Assembly: GCF_949774925.1 (NCBI RefSeq)
Contig: NZ_OX458932.1
Location: 2,170,001 to 2,234,000, forward strand
Direction of reading: 5' to 3'
Origin: Candidatus Methylacidiphilum fumarolicum
GTDB lineage: Bacteria; Verrucomicrobiota; Verrucomicrobiia; Methylacidiphilales; Methylacidiphilaceae
Length of the DNA stretch: 64,000 bases
Within the stretch, counting starts at the first letter, position 1. The number at the start of each line of letters is the position of its first letter. The position numbers and the translations under genes are program-made. This document shows, one piece after another, positions 1-9,824 of the stretch. Below the pieces are notes generated by a model that was given only the letters and a program-made list of their open reading frames with translations, had not been told where the DNA came from and ran no database searches.

Positions 1-22
1 TCTACCCATTTGTAAGCTTTGT

Positions 23-3000
23 CTATTCCGTAGGACTTGTTTTCTTGCCACGGATAATGCTGAACACGACTGGAACGAAAAAAAGAGTTCCTATGGTAGC
101 AAAAATCATCCCTCCAATAACCGCTCTACCAAGAGGTGCATTCTGTTCTCCTCCCTCTCCAAGTCCAAGGGACATAGGGAGCATACCAAGAATCATCGCC
201 CCAGCCGTCATAAGAACCGGCCTAAGCCGAATTCTTCCAGCCATCCAAGCAGCTGTAAGAGCATCGGCTCCATTTCTCATTTCTTCATTGGCAAAAGTAA
301 TCAGCAAAATGCTATTGGAAGTGGCGACTCCAACGGTCATAATCATCCCCATAAGCGAGGGGACACTAAATGTTGTGCCAGTAAGATAAAGCATCCAGAT
401 AACACCACAAAATCCTGCCGGCAGTGCCATCAGAATGATGAAAGGATCCACCCACCCTTGAAAATTGACTACTAACAAAAAGTAGACCATCAAAATGGCA
501 AAAACAATGCCAAGGCCAAGACGACCAAAGGCATTCTGCATGCTTTCAGCCTGTCCACGAATATGGATTTCATAGGCTGGAGGCAATTCCTTTTTGACGC
601 TATTGATAACTTTTTGGACGTCGTGGACTACCCCTCCCAGATCTCTTCCTTGCACATTAACAAAAACATTATAAATAGGCTTGACATTATAATGGCTGAC
701 AACGGCAGCCTTTTGGGTATGCTCCACCGAAACCACGTTACTCAATAGCTGAGTCTCTTCTCTCGAAGCAAGGAGATCAGAATAATATTCCTTTATCGGG
801 TGAAGATTAATATTGAGCAAAGAGTTATGGCTGTCAATCAAGTGCTGGGGGGTTTGAACAACCACCGGATAATTGATGGTTGTTTTAGGATCTGCCCAAT
901 AATTAGGTGCCACCACATAGCTTGAACTCAATTGGTTTAAAATGTTGTTAGCAATTTCCCTTTGATTTAAACCAAAATCAAGCGCCCGTATTCGATCTAT
1001 TTTTAGATGCAGATAGGGCTGTTTTTTTTGATAAATGGTAACATCAGCAGCTCCTTTGATCTTTTTTACTTTTTTTTGGATTTCTTTTGCAAATCGAGAC
1101 GTAATATCCGGGTCTTTTCCTACAACTTGTATATCAATTGGAGCAGCAGAACCAAAGTTAAGAATCTGATTGACCATATCTGGTGGTTGGAAGAAGAACT
1201 CGCATCCAGGGAACTTCCTTGGCAATTTCTCCCTTATCTTTTTCATGTAAGCAAATGTGGAATGATGATCTTCTTTCAGCGATACTAAAATCTCTCCGTC
1301 AAATGTCCCTTCATTGATATAATCACCAAAAGCCATTCCTGCAGGAAACCAAAAAGGAAGCCCTCCTAAGTCCACTATAGAATCAATTTCTTCCTCCGGA
1401 ACAATTTCCTTTTTTATGTATTCTTCAATTTCACTGAAAATTCTGGCTGTTGTTTCCAATCTTGTTCCTGGCGGGGTAAAAACATGAAGCCTAAACTTAC
1501 CAGCGTCTACAGGAGGGAAAAAATTTTCTCCTACAAAAGGCAAAGCTACAAAGGAAGCAAAACCCAAGATACCAAAGAGTAAAAACACCGCTCCTTTATG
1601 ATGCAGGGCCCACTTCAAAAGCTCTCCATAATTATCCCTGAACTCTTCAAAACGTTCCATGAACCAGTGATGAAACCGCATAAAACGTGAGATTGGTTTG
1701 CCCTCGATTTTCCTTTTATGCTCGATGATCTCTTCCTGTCGAATAAGCATATTGGCCATCGTAGGAACAAGGGTCCTTGAGAGAAAATAAGAGAAAAGCA
1801 TCGAAAAGACGACCCCTAAGGCCATGGGAGTAAAAAGATATTTTGGAGGCCCCTCTAAAAAAATTACAGAAGTAAATACGATACAAATAGAAAGCGTTGC
1901 AACAAAAGCCGCATTAGCAATCTGCTGAGCGCCATCGAGAATCGCCTGAATAAGAGGCTTTCCCATACCGTGATTTCTATGGATATTTTCCACCTCCACT
2001 GTCGCATCATCCACAAGAATTCCAACAGCCAGAGCAAGCCCTCCAAGAGTCATGATGTTGATGGTATTGCCCATGCGGCTAAGAATGAAAAGAGCCACAA
2101 GAATACAAAGAGGAATGGAAGTTAAAACGATCAAAGTCGATCTCCAGCTCCCTAAAAAGACTAAAATCATAATCCCCGTAAGGCCTGCAGCAATCAACCC
2201 TTCCTTAACCACTCCTTCTACAGAAGCCCGGACAAATACTGATTGATCCATTAATTCTTTGATTTCAATTCCTTCAGGAGCTGAAGCTTTAGCAATCGGA
2301 AGCAGTTTTTTTAGATTAGCGACTAACTCCAAAGTCGATGCCATACCGTTTTTCAAAAGAGGCATAATCACAGCAGGGATGCCATTATACCGAGCAAAAT
2401 TCCATTGGACTGCGCCTCCATCCCTGACATACCCTAGGTCATGCATATAAACGATTTGTCCATTGACTTTTTTAATCGGAATGTCGTTCATCTCTTGAAC
2501 ATTCGTTGGGACATTGTTCACAGAGACTAAATAGTCACGATCTCCTATTTTGATATCTCCGGAAGCATAATCCAAAACTTGGTTATTGATTACTTCCATT
2601 AATTCTTGAGCGGTGATGCCTCTAGCTAAAAGCTGATCTGGATAAGCATCGACACGAATGAATCGCGCTGTCCCCCCCCAAGGTGGAGGGAAAGTGGCTC
2701 CTCGAATCGTAGCTAATTCTCTTCTAAAAATATACCAGGTATAATCGAACAAATCGGCATTTGATTTTGTTTTCCCACTTACAGCCAACTGTATAACGGG
2801 GACTTCAGCTGCAGAATAGCGCAAAACATAAGGAGGGGTGGTTCCTAGGGGCATTCTTTTTATAACCGTCTGACAGATCGATACCGCTTCTGAAACGGCC
2901 AGATCGATTGGGACTCCTGGTTGAAAATACATGCGAATAACATTAAGCCCATAATAAGTTCTTGACTCCATTCGGGCTACATTATCCACATACTGGGAAA

Positions 3001-3214
3001 GATTGAACTCGCTAAAGGTAGTAATGAAATTGGTCATATCCTCTGGAGTCAGACCCTGATAAAACCAGACAACGTTCACAACGGGAATATCAATATCGGG
3101 GAAAATATCCGTTGGAGTTGTTTCAATAGTCAATAGCCCCATGACAAATATGAGCGCTGCCATAACAGCGACTGTATAAGGCTTTCTAAGAGCAACTTTG
3201 ACCAGCCAGAGCAT
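23..3214 (-). CDS. RND-family efflux transporter permease subunit
   Basis: This is an inner-membrane pump of the AcrB/CusA/MdtB superfamily that exports drugs or metals using the proton gradient. It has 1063 residues, normal full length for the family. A first transmembrane helix is followed by a large periplasmic porter domain, a central helix bundle, a second porter domain and a C-terminal bundle. The proton-relay pair is visible in helix 4 as VGILVDDATVEVEN (D402, D403). The charge pattern and motifs do not settle heavy metal versus multidrug substrate. No membrane fusion protein or outer-membrane channel gene lies on the right; partners would have to lie left of the window edge, downstream on this strand. 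The stop codon lies just inside the window. Confidence 0.93.
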   Translation of the reverse strand: MLWLVKVALRKPYTVAVMAALIFVMGLLTIETTPTDIFPDIDIPVVNVVWFYQGLTPEDMTNFITTFSEFNLSQYVDNVARMESRTYYGLNVIRMYFQPGVPIDLAVSEAVSICQTVIKRMPLGTTPPYVLRYSAAEVPVIQLAVSGKTKSNADLFDYTWYIFRRELATIRGATFPPPWGGTARFIRVDAYPDQLLARGITAQELMEVINNQVLDYASGDIKIGDRDYLVSVNNVPTNVQEMNDIPIKKVNGQIVYMHDLGYVRDGGAVQWNFARYNGIPAVIMPLLKNGMASTLELVANLKKLLPIAKASAPEGIEIKELMDQSVFVRASVEGVVKEGLIAAGLTGIMILVFLGSWRSTLIVLTSIPLCILVALFILSRMGNTINIMTLGGLALAVGILVDDATVEVENIHRNHGMGKPLIQAILDGAQQIANAAFVATLSICIVFTSVIFLEGPPKYLFTPMALGVVFSMLFSYFLSRTLVPTMANMLIRQEEIIEHKRKIEGKPISRFMRFHHWFMERFEEFRDNYGELLKWALHHKGAVFLLFGILGFASFVALPFVGENFFPPVDAGKFRLHVFTPPGTRLETTARIFSEIEEYIKKEIVPEEEIDSIVDLGGLPFWFPAGMAFGDYINEGTFDGEILVSLKEDHHSTFAYMKKIREKLPRKFPGCEFFFQPPDMVNQILNFGSAAPIDIQVVGKDPDITSRFAKEIQKKVKKIKGAADVTIYQKKQPYLHLKIDRIRALDFGLNQREIANNILNQLSSSYVVAPNYWADPKTTINYPVVVQTPQHLIDSHNSLLNINLHPIKEYYSDLLASREETQLLSNVVSVEHTQKAAVVSHYNVKPIYNVFVNVQGRDLGGVVHDVQKVINSVKKELPPAYEIHIRGQAESMQNAFGRLGLGIVFAILMVYFLLVVNFQGWVDPFIILMALPAGFCGVIWMLYLTGTTFSVPSLMGMIMTVGVATSNSILLITFANEEMRNGADALTAAWMAGRIRLRPVLMTAGAMILGMLPMSLGLGEGGEQNAPLGRAVIGGMIFATIGTLFFVPVVFSIIRGKKTSPTE

Positions 3215-3423
3215 AATATTATTTTTCCCTTAAAAAAAAGAACCCCTCAACTTAAAATAAGTTTCTTCTCGACAATAGCAGTTTCAATACCATTATGTTG
3301 TAAAAATCAAAATTTTTTTTACCCACCATTTCAAAGGGTTTGTGTTAAATACTCAATGGAATCATAAATAGATGAAAAACGATTTTGTAATTTGTTTCTA
3401 ATTTCTTGCTATAAAAATCTTCA

Positions 3424-4320
3424 ATGAAAATTGGTTTTATAGGTACTGGGAAGATGGGATATCCAATGGCCCAAAACCTTTTGGCCTCTGGAAAAGAACT
3501 CTTTATTTTCAACCGTACGAAAGAAAAAGCTGATCCTTTGGCAGCTTTCGGTGCCAAAATTCTTGGATGTCCCAAAGAAGTGGCAACAAGCAGTGATGTT
3601 GTCATTACTATGCTTGCCAATGATGAGGCATTATTAGAAATCACAGCTGGCAGCGAGGGGATCATCCATGGATTACCCAAAGAAGGTATTCATCTCTCTA
3701 TGAGCACAGTGAGTCCGAAAGTCATTCAAGAAATTCAAAGGATGCATGCAGCCAAAAACCAGATTCTTGTTTCAGCACCTGTGTTTGGTCGTCCTGATGC
3801 AGCTGCAAGAAAAGAATTGTGGATTATTACCGCTGGACCTCTAGAAGCTGTGAGAAAATGTCACTCCATCTTCCAAGCCTTAGGAAGAGGTTATTCTAAT
3901 TTTGGGGAAGACCCCGCCAAAGCGAATATTGTAAAAATTTTGGGCAATTTTCTAATTATGACCGTTATCGAAGCCTTAAGCGAGAGTTTCTGTTTAGCTC
4001 AAAGAGCTAAAATCCTCCCTCAAGATTTTCTTTCCGCTGTCAATCAAGCATTGTTTCGTTCACCCCTCTATGAAAATTACGGCCAACTTATCGTTAAAAA
4101 AGCCTTTCGCGAACCAGGTTTCACATTACAACTTGGATTTAAAGATGCAACACTGGCAAGAGATTTAGTACAGTCCTATAGGGTTCCATTGCCTTATCTT
4201 GACGTGGTGTACTGGCGCTTTCTCTCTGCATTGAACCATGGGAAAGCTGACCTTGATTTCGCCGCCATCTCTTCAGAAGTGTTCGATTGTTGTGAAGTCC
4301 CTCCCCCTTTAAGTGATTAG
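3424..4320 (+). CDS. NAD(P)-dependent beta-hydroxyacid dehydrogenase (3-hydroxyisobutyrate dehydrogenase family)
   Basis: A 298-residue member of the beta-hydroxyacid dehydrogenase family (HIBADH, tartronate semialdehyde reductase, glyoxylate/succinic semialdehyde reductase). The Rossmann dinucleotide motif GTGKMG lies at residues 7-12. The substrate segment around STVSP is near residue 95 and the family's catalytic lysine is K171 in the stretch VKILGNF. NRT after the second beta strand (near residue 30) suggests NADP preference, as in GLYR-type enzymes. The exact substrate cannot be fixed from sequence. It diverges from the RND gene across a 209-bp AT-rich gap that probably holds both promoters. 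Confidence 0.85.
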   Translation: MKIGFIGTGKMGYPMAQNLLASGKELFIFNRTKEKADPLAAFGAKILGCPKEVATSSDVVITMLANDEALLEITAGSEGIIHGLPKEGIHLSMSTVSPKVIQEIQRMHAAKNQILVSAPVFGRPDAAARKELWIITAGPLEAVRKCHSIFQALGRGYSNFGEDPAKANIVKILGNFLIMTVIEALSESFCLAQRAKILPQDFLSAVNQALFRSPLYENYGQLIVKKAFREPGFTLQLGFKDATLARDLVQSYRVPLPYLDVVYWRFLSALNHGKADLDFAAISSEVFDCCEVPPPLSD

Positions 4321-4390
4321 AAGTACTTAAATGTTTTTTTTAATATTTTCTGCTCTTGAATAATTTCCATTTTTATTGCATCATTGAAGC

Positions 4391-4717
4391 ATGGAGGAGG
4401 CATTAAAAAAGTCTTTGGATCATTTGGCTCATTGGAGCAGAAGAATTAGCCTCCTCATAGCCATTGCAACCTTGTTGTATTGGATAGTTATTGGTTTTAG
4501 TGAGTTGATATTAAGAGCAAGTGGTAGTGAAACAGAATTTAGCTCTGCTTTGATTGGTTTTTTTACTTTTCTGGGCCTTGTCGCTAATTTTTTTGGTATC
4601 CTGTTTGGTGGCCTTAGTCTTTCATTAAAAGAGATGTTTCGGCCTTCCTGTATCGTTGGTTTCCTTTTAAATGGGCTTTTTTTTGTTGTTGTTCTGGCTT
4701 GTATTCGATTGTTTTAA
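4391..4717 (+). CDS. Small membrane protein of unknown function
   Basis: A 108-residue protein I do not recognise. After a short amphipathic start (about 18 residues) come three hydrophobic segments, at about residues 19-40, 50-78 and 86-107. The protein is therefore almost all membrane. The middle segment is rich in Phe and Gly. It starts 70 bp after the dehydrogenase gene on the same strand and may be cotranscribed with it. The composition looks like real membrane-coding sequence, and no overlapping ORF competes. No catalytic residue or family motif is seen. Confidence 0.6.
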   Translation: MEEALKKSLDHLAHWSRRISLLIAIATLLYWIVIGFSELILRASGSETEFSSALIGFFTFLGLVANFFGILFGGLSLSLKEMFRPSCIVGFLLNGLFFVVVLACIRLF

Positions 4718-4786
4718 AAAACTTCGACCAAATTACCTTTTTATAGAAAACCAACCAGCAACGCCTTAGGAAAAGTTTTCCTAGAG

Positions 4787-5896
4787 TCAATATTTCTCAT
4801 GGTTCTCTGATATTTTCAATTCATTGAGATGAGAGATCATCCATGTATCCACTAGCTGAAGGATTTCTTCCCCAGGTCGGAAGGCAAATGCATAATCAAT
4901 TCTTACAAAAGTTTTTTCTGATACCTCTAATTCTCCCCCAAAATCTTTTTGAATTACATACCGTAACTGTTCTAATTCGGAAAGAACAGCATCTACTTTT
5001 TTCTCTTTAAGAGCCTCCAGAGCACTATTTAAGGTATCAAACAGGGTCGCTCGAATTTGCCTTTTTTTTAAATAACTGCTGCCCATCGAATTTTTTACAG
5101 CAGCTATACGAATTTGAGAAAGATCTTTAAGTTTAATAATATCCAAACTGACTTTTTCTAAAGCCACCCCTGCTGTAATCCACGCTGTAAAAAAAGACAG
5201 TAGGACCACCCCAACAAACATCCAAACCATAGCTACCGTCCTACCGCCGACAGTTTTGGGGACTTTATCCCCATAACCAATAGTCGTCATGGTAACAGCG
5301 GCCCACCAAAAAGCATTACCTATACCATGAATAAAACTGCCTCCAAAATGAGGGTTTTTTTTTCTTTCAAAAATCCAAACAAAAAATCCAGCGATCAATG
5401 TCAGAAGTGTCATCCCACAAACAACAACGGCAAATTCTGGGTTTAACATAAACCGATATACTGCTTGTAGAGAACTAATTGGACTTGATCTATAAGCAAC
5501 TCCCAACCCAGAAGAAAGGAAGGGATAACTAAAAGCAAGCTTTTTTAAAAGCTCAATGTTGATTCCCATCCCTGTTACCACCACATCTACTTTCTTATCC
5601 AGTAAGCTTCGAATAAGGGCCTGTTGGTCACCGGGTATTTCGATAAATTCATAGGAAATATTGAGATCAGCAGCGATCCTTTTCCATAAGTCAACCGCAA
5701 TTCCTTCCCATTCTCCATCTATACCTCGAACGGAAAATGGAGGGTCATTTCTGGTTGCAACCCTAATCTGGATATGGGTTTTTATGGGATGAGAGACTTC
5801 AGCAGAACAAAAAAATAGGAGGTGAAAAGAAAAAAAGAAGAATAGACAGCTTAATAAAGCCTTTCGCAAGAGAGTTTTTTTATACAGATTTAACAC
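4787..5896 (-). CDS. Glutamate-receptor-like ligand-gated potassium channel (GluR0 type)
   Basis: 369 residues with the layout of prokaryotic ionotropic glutamate receptors. A hydrophobic signal segment (10-32) precedes a periplasmic-binding-protein lobe S1 (about 42-140). Then come TM1 (about 153-177), a pore loop with the potassium-channel filter TTIGYGD (204-210), TM2 (219-246) and lobe S2 (about 250-360). In this family an amino acid bound between S1 and S2 opens a tetrameric K+ pore in the inner membrane. The exact TIGYGD filter argues for K+ selectivity. The ligand is unknown. The gene stands alone and converges with the small membrane-protein gene. Confidence 0.88.
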   Translation of the reverse strand: MLNLYKKTLLRKALLSCLFFFFSFHLLFFCSAEVSHPIKTHIQIRVATRNDPPFSVRGIDGEWEGIAVDLWKRIAADLNISYEFIEIPGDQQALIRSLLDKKVDVVVTGMGINIELLKKLAFSYPFLSSGLGVAYRSSPISSLQAVYRFMLNPEFAVVVCGMTLLTLIAGFFVWIFERKKNPHFGGSFIHGIGNAFWWAAVTMTTIGYGDKVPKTVGGRTVAMVWMFVGVVLLSFFTAWITAGVALEKVSLDIIKLKDLSQIRIAAVKNSMGSSYLKKRQIRATLFDTLNSALEALKEKKVDAVLSELEQLRYVIQKDFGGELEVSEKTFVRIDYAFAFRPGEEILQLVDTWMISHLNELKISENHEKY

Positions 5897-5971
5897 GTCT
5901 GCAAGATCTGGTCACTTTTGACTTTCTCTTGCAAAGATGTCAACCTTTTTTTCTTTGGAATGGGGAAAAAA

Positions 5972-6748
5972 TCAACTTAAAGCGTTTTCCACTGCTTTTT
6001 TCCAACTCCCAAAAAACCTCTTTTTACAAGCGGCTGCAAAAAGAGCAGGATTAACCTCTCTGACCTTCGTACTCGTTAATGAAATTCCCTTTTCTTTTAA
6101 CGACCTTATCCCTTGAATAATCTGCTCTTTTGACCACCTTTTTCGGTTACGAATCTTATCGTAATCCAAGCCTGCCTGTTCTATTGCCGAAGACCAACTA
6201 CCAAATCTCCTTCGGGCAATAGCGATTAAAGAACTTGCATTCTTTTCCATTTGCTTAGAACTTAAGTCCGCACCCTCTTTATACAATCTTCTAATTTCTT
6301 CAAGAATATTTTCGTTTTTCCAAGATTTATATCTATAAATGTCCTGAGGTGCCAATCCAGCAGCTAGAAGTGCATTTTTCCAACTTCCAAAATAATTGGG
6401 CCGGATAGCCGCATAAACCATAGGCGCGTATTCTCCAAGCATCATGGATCGAAAAGAAAGATCAGTACCTTGGCGATAAAGCTGTTGAATCATCTGAATA
6501 ATCTTTTCTTTCGACCAGGCCTTGTAACGACGGATTTCATCATAAGATAGACCAGCAGCTTCCACCGCTTTCCCCCAATTGCCAAAATATCGAACAGCAG
6601 CAGCAAGAAGTTCCTGATAATGCTTCCTCATGTAATGGGAAAAAAGAGGCTTACCTGCTTCATGCCATTTTTTGATTTCCTCGAGAACCACTGCCTCGGT
6701 CCATTCTTTATTTTTCTTTATAGTTTGGTCTATTGGTTGGGGTTTCAT
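5972..6748 (-). CDS. Protein made of homing-endonuclease-associated (HNH_repeat) repeats
   Basis: About 258 residues made of at least four tandem units of roughly 55-60 residues. Each has a helical KEQIIQ.I..L...G type start and a closing motif like FGSWKKAVEAAGL. This is the homing-endonuclease-associated repeat, thought to bind DNA. No nuclease catalytic domain is present, so I infer a DNA-binding or decoy protein. The reading frame opens further up to an ATG ending at 6796. I prefer the ATG at 6748 because AAAGGTGA lies just before it and the upstream residues look non-coding. Repeats are recognisable at about residues 20-75, 85-140, 150-205 and 210-258. Confidence 0.75.
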   Translation of the reverse strand: MKPQPIDQTIKKNKEWTEAVVLEEIKKWHEAGKPLFSHYMRKHYQELLAAAVRYFGNWGKAVEAAGLSYDEIRRYKAWSKEKIIQMIQQLYRQGTDLSFRSMMLGEYAPMVYAAIRPNYFGSWKNALLAAGLAPQDIYRYKSWKNENILEEIRRLYKEGADLSSKQMEKNASSLIAIARRRFGSWSSAIEQAGLDYDKIRNRKRWSKEQIIQGIRSLKEKGISLTSTKVREVNPALFAAACKKRFFGSWKKAVENALS

Positions 6749-6830
6749 AGAATCACCTTTGAAAGATAAATATTTTAAATTTATATCGTTTGTCAAATAA
6801 ATTTAATAAATTCAAGCTTTCCATAAGCTA

Positions 6831-7787
6831 TTAATTTTCCAAAAGAATCATTAATTTTTTTACAATTAATTCTACCGTTATGCCTGACAAACATTGTAAG
6901 GGAGACTCTTTGTTTAAGCAATTTGCATGCCAACATGGGGAACAAGAAACATCGCTTTGAAGCACAAAGACTTTTCTCCCTATCGGACGAGATTCTGCCG
7001 CATCCGTAGGGCCAAACATCACAAGGGTCGGACATCCTAAAGCGGCTGCCAGATGAGCTGGGCCCGAATCCCCACTTATCATAGCTTTGGCATTGCCTAA
7101 TAAAGCAATTAGCTTTCCTAAAGGAAGTTTTCCACGAAGGTCCGTGCAATTAGCTTCATTGACAGGAAACCATGGTCCTATCCCAACAAAAACAAAATGG
7201 AATTGAGGCAGCCGTAGGGTTAAGGCTTGATAGTTTCTCCAAGGCCAAATTTTGGAAGGCCACCGGGAGTAGGGATGAACGACTATATAGTCTTTTATAT
7301 CTAAAATTGGCGGAAGCAACGGCAACTGAAAAGCATAAGGATCGGGTTGGATTCCTAAGTATCGCAAAAACTCTAGATATCTTTCTTGAGCTGGAGGAGG
7401 GGGAGGCATAATCCGCTCCTTATAAAAGAAAAGAGAGCCTTCCCTCCCATTCCATGGCCCTATCTTTCTTTTTGCTCCACTAAAACCACAGATAATACCA
7501 CTTCGGAAAAGACCCTGGAGATCAAGAACCATATCATAACGCTCTTTTTGAAGCGTCCTAATCAGCTTGATAATCTGAACCAACGATTCTACCATCCCAC
7601 AAGAGGAATAATGTGGGATAGTAAAGACACGAGATATGGAAGGTTGATATTCGAATAGCTCTCTATAATTATCATATGTGACCCAATCGATTTTTGCCGA
7701 AAGAAACTTTTTTAACAGCCCACTAGCTACTGGAAAACATTGAATAATATCTCCAAAGGAACTTAATTTGATGATTAAAATTTTCAT
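6831..7787 (-). CDS. Glycosyltransferase family 9 (ADP-heptose:LPS heptosyltransferase-like)
   Basis: 318 residues with the two Rossmann halves of family GT9. The N-terminus MKILIIKLSSFGDIIQCFP is the typical WaaC/WaaF start with the conserved Ser-Phe-Gly-Asp. The C-terminal half has SGDSGPAHLAAALGCPTLV and FGPTDAAESRP, the nucleotide-sugar site. It probably adds a heptose to the LPS inner core at the cytoplasmic face of the inner membrane. The acceptor (WaaC, WaaF or WaaQ role) cannot be assigned. It lies 42 bp downstream of the metallophosphoesterase gene on the same strand and may share its transcript. Confidence 0.88.
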   Translation of the reverse strand: MKILIIKLSSFGDIIQCFPVASGLLKKFLSAKIDWVTYDNYRELFEYQPSISRVFTIPHYSSCGMVESLVQIIKLIRTLQKERYDMVLDLQGLFRSGIICGFSGAKRKIGPWNGREGSLFFYKERIMPPPPPAQERYLEFLRYLGIQPDPYAFQLPLLPPILDIKDYIVVHPYSRWPSKIWPWRNYQALTLRLPQFHFVFVGIGPWFPVNEANCTDLRGKLPLGKLIALLGNAKAMISGDSGPAHLAAALGCPTLVMFGPTDAAESRPIGRKVFVLQSDVSCSPCWHANCLNKESPLQCLSGITVELIVKKLMILLEN

Positions 7788-7829
7788 TTCTTTAGTCCTA
7801 AGAGGATCGCTAAATACCTAAATCCATTT

Positions 7830-8567
7830 TCAAATACCCCACCGGAGTCTTTCGGCCAATTGGATGGGTAGTTTTGCATTTTTAATTTTTAGCGCAGACT
7901 TTTCAATATCATAGGCTACTCTGTAGAGGGTTGCCTCATAACTTTCAGTTTCATAAACAACAAAAGCGGCCCTTGGATCCCCATCTCTTGGTTGTCCAAC
8001 ACTTCCAACATTAAGTAGAAATCGGAAATTTTCTTTGAGAAATAGCCTTTTGAACCGAAACTGAAAAACAGAATGATCATTTTGTACAAAGAGAGCTACA
8101 ATATGGGTATGTCCCAAAAATCCTATACGGAATGAAGTCGCTCGAAAATTTTCTTCTGCTTCTTCATTAGACAAAACATATTGCCAGCTAGTAGGAGAAC
8201 GAAAATTAGAATGGACAGCCATAAGATCTTCATTTTGCCAAATCAAGGGAAGAGAAGCTAAACATTGCTTTTCTTCTTTAGACAAAATCGACCGGGTAAA
8301 ATGTATGGCTTCCAGAGCGATAGGATTCAGTTGATTTGCAATCGCTTCTGGGATTTGAGGCAAAGAACAGTAATAATCGTGGTTTCCCATGAGAATGATC
8401 TCAGCCTGTTCTCTTATCTTTTGTAAGCATCGAGAAGGTTCGGCCCCATAGCCTACCACATCCCCAAGACATATTATTTTATCTACTTGTATTTTGGCAA
8501 TTTCTTCCAGAACCGATTCCAAAGCCTCTAGATTCCCATGAATGTCACTTAAAAAAGCGATTTTCAT
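7830..8567 (-). CDS. Metallophosphoesterase (YfcE/calcineurin-like family)
   Basis: 245 residues. The metal-binding signature is complete: DIHGN (9-13), GDVVG, GNHDYY, an isolated HSNFR and GHTHI near residue 170. NVGSVGQPRDGDPRA is typical of the YfcE/MJ0936 group. These are dimetal phosphodiesterases or phosphatases in the cytoplasm, and the substrate is not known here. The gene diverges from cysteine synthase, and the 110-bp gap between them is AT-rich and likely holds both promoters. Confidence 0.88.
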   Translation of the reverse strand: MKIAFLSDIHGNLEALESVLEEIAKIQVDKIICLGDVVGYGAEPSRCLQKIREQAEIILMGNHDYYCSLPQIPEAIANQLNPIALEAIHFTRSILSKEEKQCLASLPLIWQNEDLMAVHSNFRSPTSWQYVLSNEEAEENFRATSFRIGFLGHTHIVALFVQNDHSVFQFRFKRLFLKENFRFLLNVGSVGQPRDGDPRAAFVVYETESYEATLYRVAYDIEKSALKIKNAKLPIQLAERLRWGI

Positions 8568-8677
8568 TTTCCAATCTAATAAATTTTCTCGAAATACGAA
8601 ACCGTTGATAAGTTTTTCTTTTTGTCTAACATTATTCTTGACTATAGATAGTCTATTTTATTACTAGAGTTAATTCT

Positions 8678-9646
8678 ATGCGTATTTTTCCCTCTATCAT
8701 TGAGACAATTGGAAGGACGCCTTTGGTTCGATTAAATAAAATGACCCAAGGACTGGAGGCACAAGTAGCTATTAAATGTGAATTTTTCAATCCTTTGAGT
8801 AGTGTCAAAGACCGCATTGGTATAGCAATGATCAATCAGGCGGAAAGAGAAGGGAAAATAGACGCTAAGACAACGATCATTGAACCGACTTCTGGGAACA
8901 CTGGAATTGCATTGGCCTTCGTAGCGGCTGCCAAAGGTTATCCTCTTATTTTAACCATGCCCGAAAGCATGAGTATAGAACGAAGAACTCTTCTAGCCCT
9001 CCTTGGTGCTCGTCTGATATTGACTCCAGCTCAACAAGGTATGCGTGGGGCGGTCGAGAAAGCAATAGAAATTGCATCGAAAACCGAAAATAGCTGGATC
9101 CCTCAACAATTTGACAATCCCGCTAATCCTGAAATCCATCGGAGGACCACAGCCGAAGAAATCTGGAATGATACAGAGGGAAAAGTAGATATTTTTGTTG
9201 CTGGTGTGGGAACTGGAGGCACGATTACAGGAGTGAGTGAGGTAATAAAGAAAAGAAAATCATCGTTTTATTCTGTTGCCGTTGAACCAGCTGCCTCCCC
9301 CGTCATTTCTCAGACTCTTAGAGGGGAACCTCTAAAGCCTGGTCCCCATAAAATTCAAGGGATAGGAGCAGGTTTTGTCCCTAAAAATCTGAATCTTAAG
9401 ATAATTGATGAAGTCTTTACAGTAACTGATCAAGAGGCAATCACTACGGCTCAACGGCTTGCTTCCGAAGAAGGCATTCTAGCAGGTATTTCTTCTGGAG
9501 CTACTGTTTTTGCCGCCATCGAAATTGCTAAGCGCAAAGAAAATAAAGGGAAATTGATTGTAGCTATCGCAGCCAGCACAGGAGAAAGATATTTAAGTAC
9601 TGCCCTTGCAGAGCAGGCTAAAAAATTTGCAGGTGGTATTATCTAA
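8678..9646 (+). CDS. cysK: Cysteine synthase (O-acetylserine sulfhydrylase)
   Basis: 322 residues, normal length. It makes cysteine from O-acetylserine and sulfide using pyridoxal phosphate. The PLP lysine is in SSVKDRIG near residue 45. The substrate loop is [11 protein letters not shown] and the phosphate-binding loop is [10 protein letters not shown]. The SGA segment near the end (GISSGA) also fits. The family splits into CysK and CysM, and the NPASSVKDR-like start plus overall pattern favours CysK. No serine acetyltransferase gene is adjacent. Confidence 0.93.
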   Translation: MRIFPSIIETIGRTPLVRLNKMTQGLEAQVAIKCEFFNPLSSVKDRIGIAMINQAEREGKIDAKTTIIEPTSGNTGIALAFVAAAKGYPLILTMPESMSIERRTLLALLGARLILTPAQQGMRGAVEKAIEIASKTENSWIPQQFDNPANPEIHRRTTAEEIWNDTEGKVDIFVAGVGTGGTITGVSEVIKKRKSSFYSVAVEPAASPVISQTLRGEPLKPGPHKIQGIGAGFVPKNLNLKIIDEVFTVTDQEAITTAQRLASEEGILAGISSGATVFAAIEIAKRKENKGKLIVAIAASTGERYLSTALAEQAKKFAGGII

Positions 9647-9669
9647 ATTTTTTATCTTTTCCCTTGACT

Positions 9670-9678
9670 TGTTATACT
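9670..9678 (+). promoter_or_regulatory. Possible extended -10 promoter element of the sigma-factor gene
   Basis: In the 178-bp AT-rich gap before the sigma-factor gene, TGTTATACT matches an extended -10 box (TGnTATAAT). A TTGACT lies just before it but is too close to serve as its -35. The leader would be about 140 nt. Pattern match only. Confidence 0.25.
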
Positions 9679-9824
9679 TTTAAAATATGTTTTAGTACAA
9701 ATCAAATATTACAAATCTGATTCTTACCTTTTCTTAATGTACCAAAATAACGGAAGTTATTTTCAATAATTTCTTATTTACTTTCTCAACTTTTCACTAA
9801 TTCTAAGCGTATCAATATTAAGCA

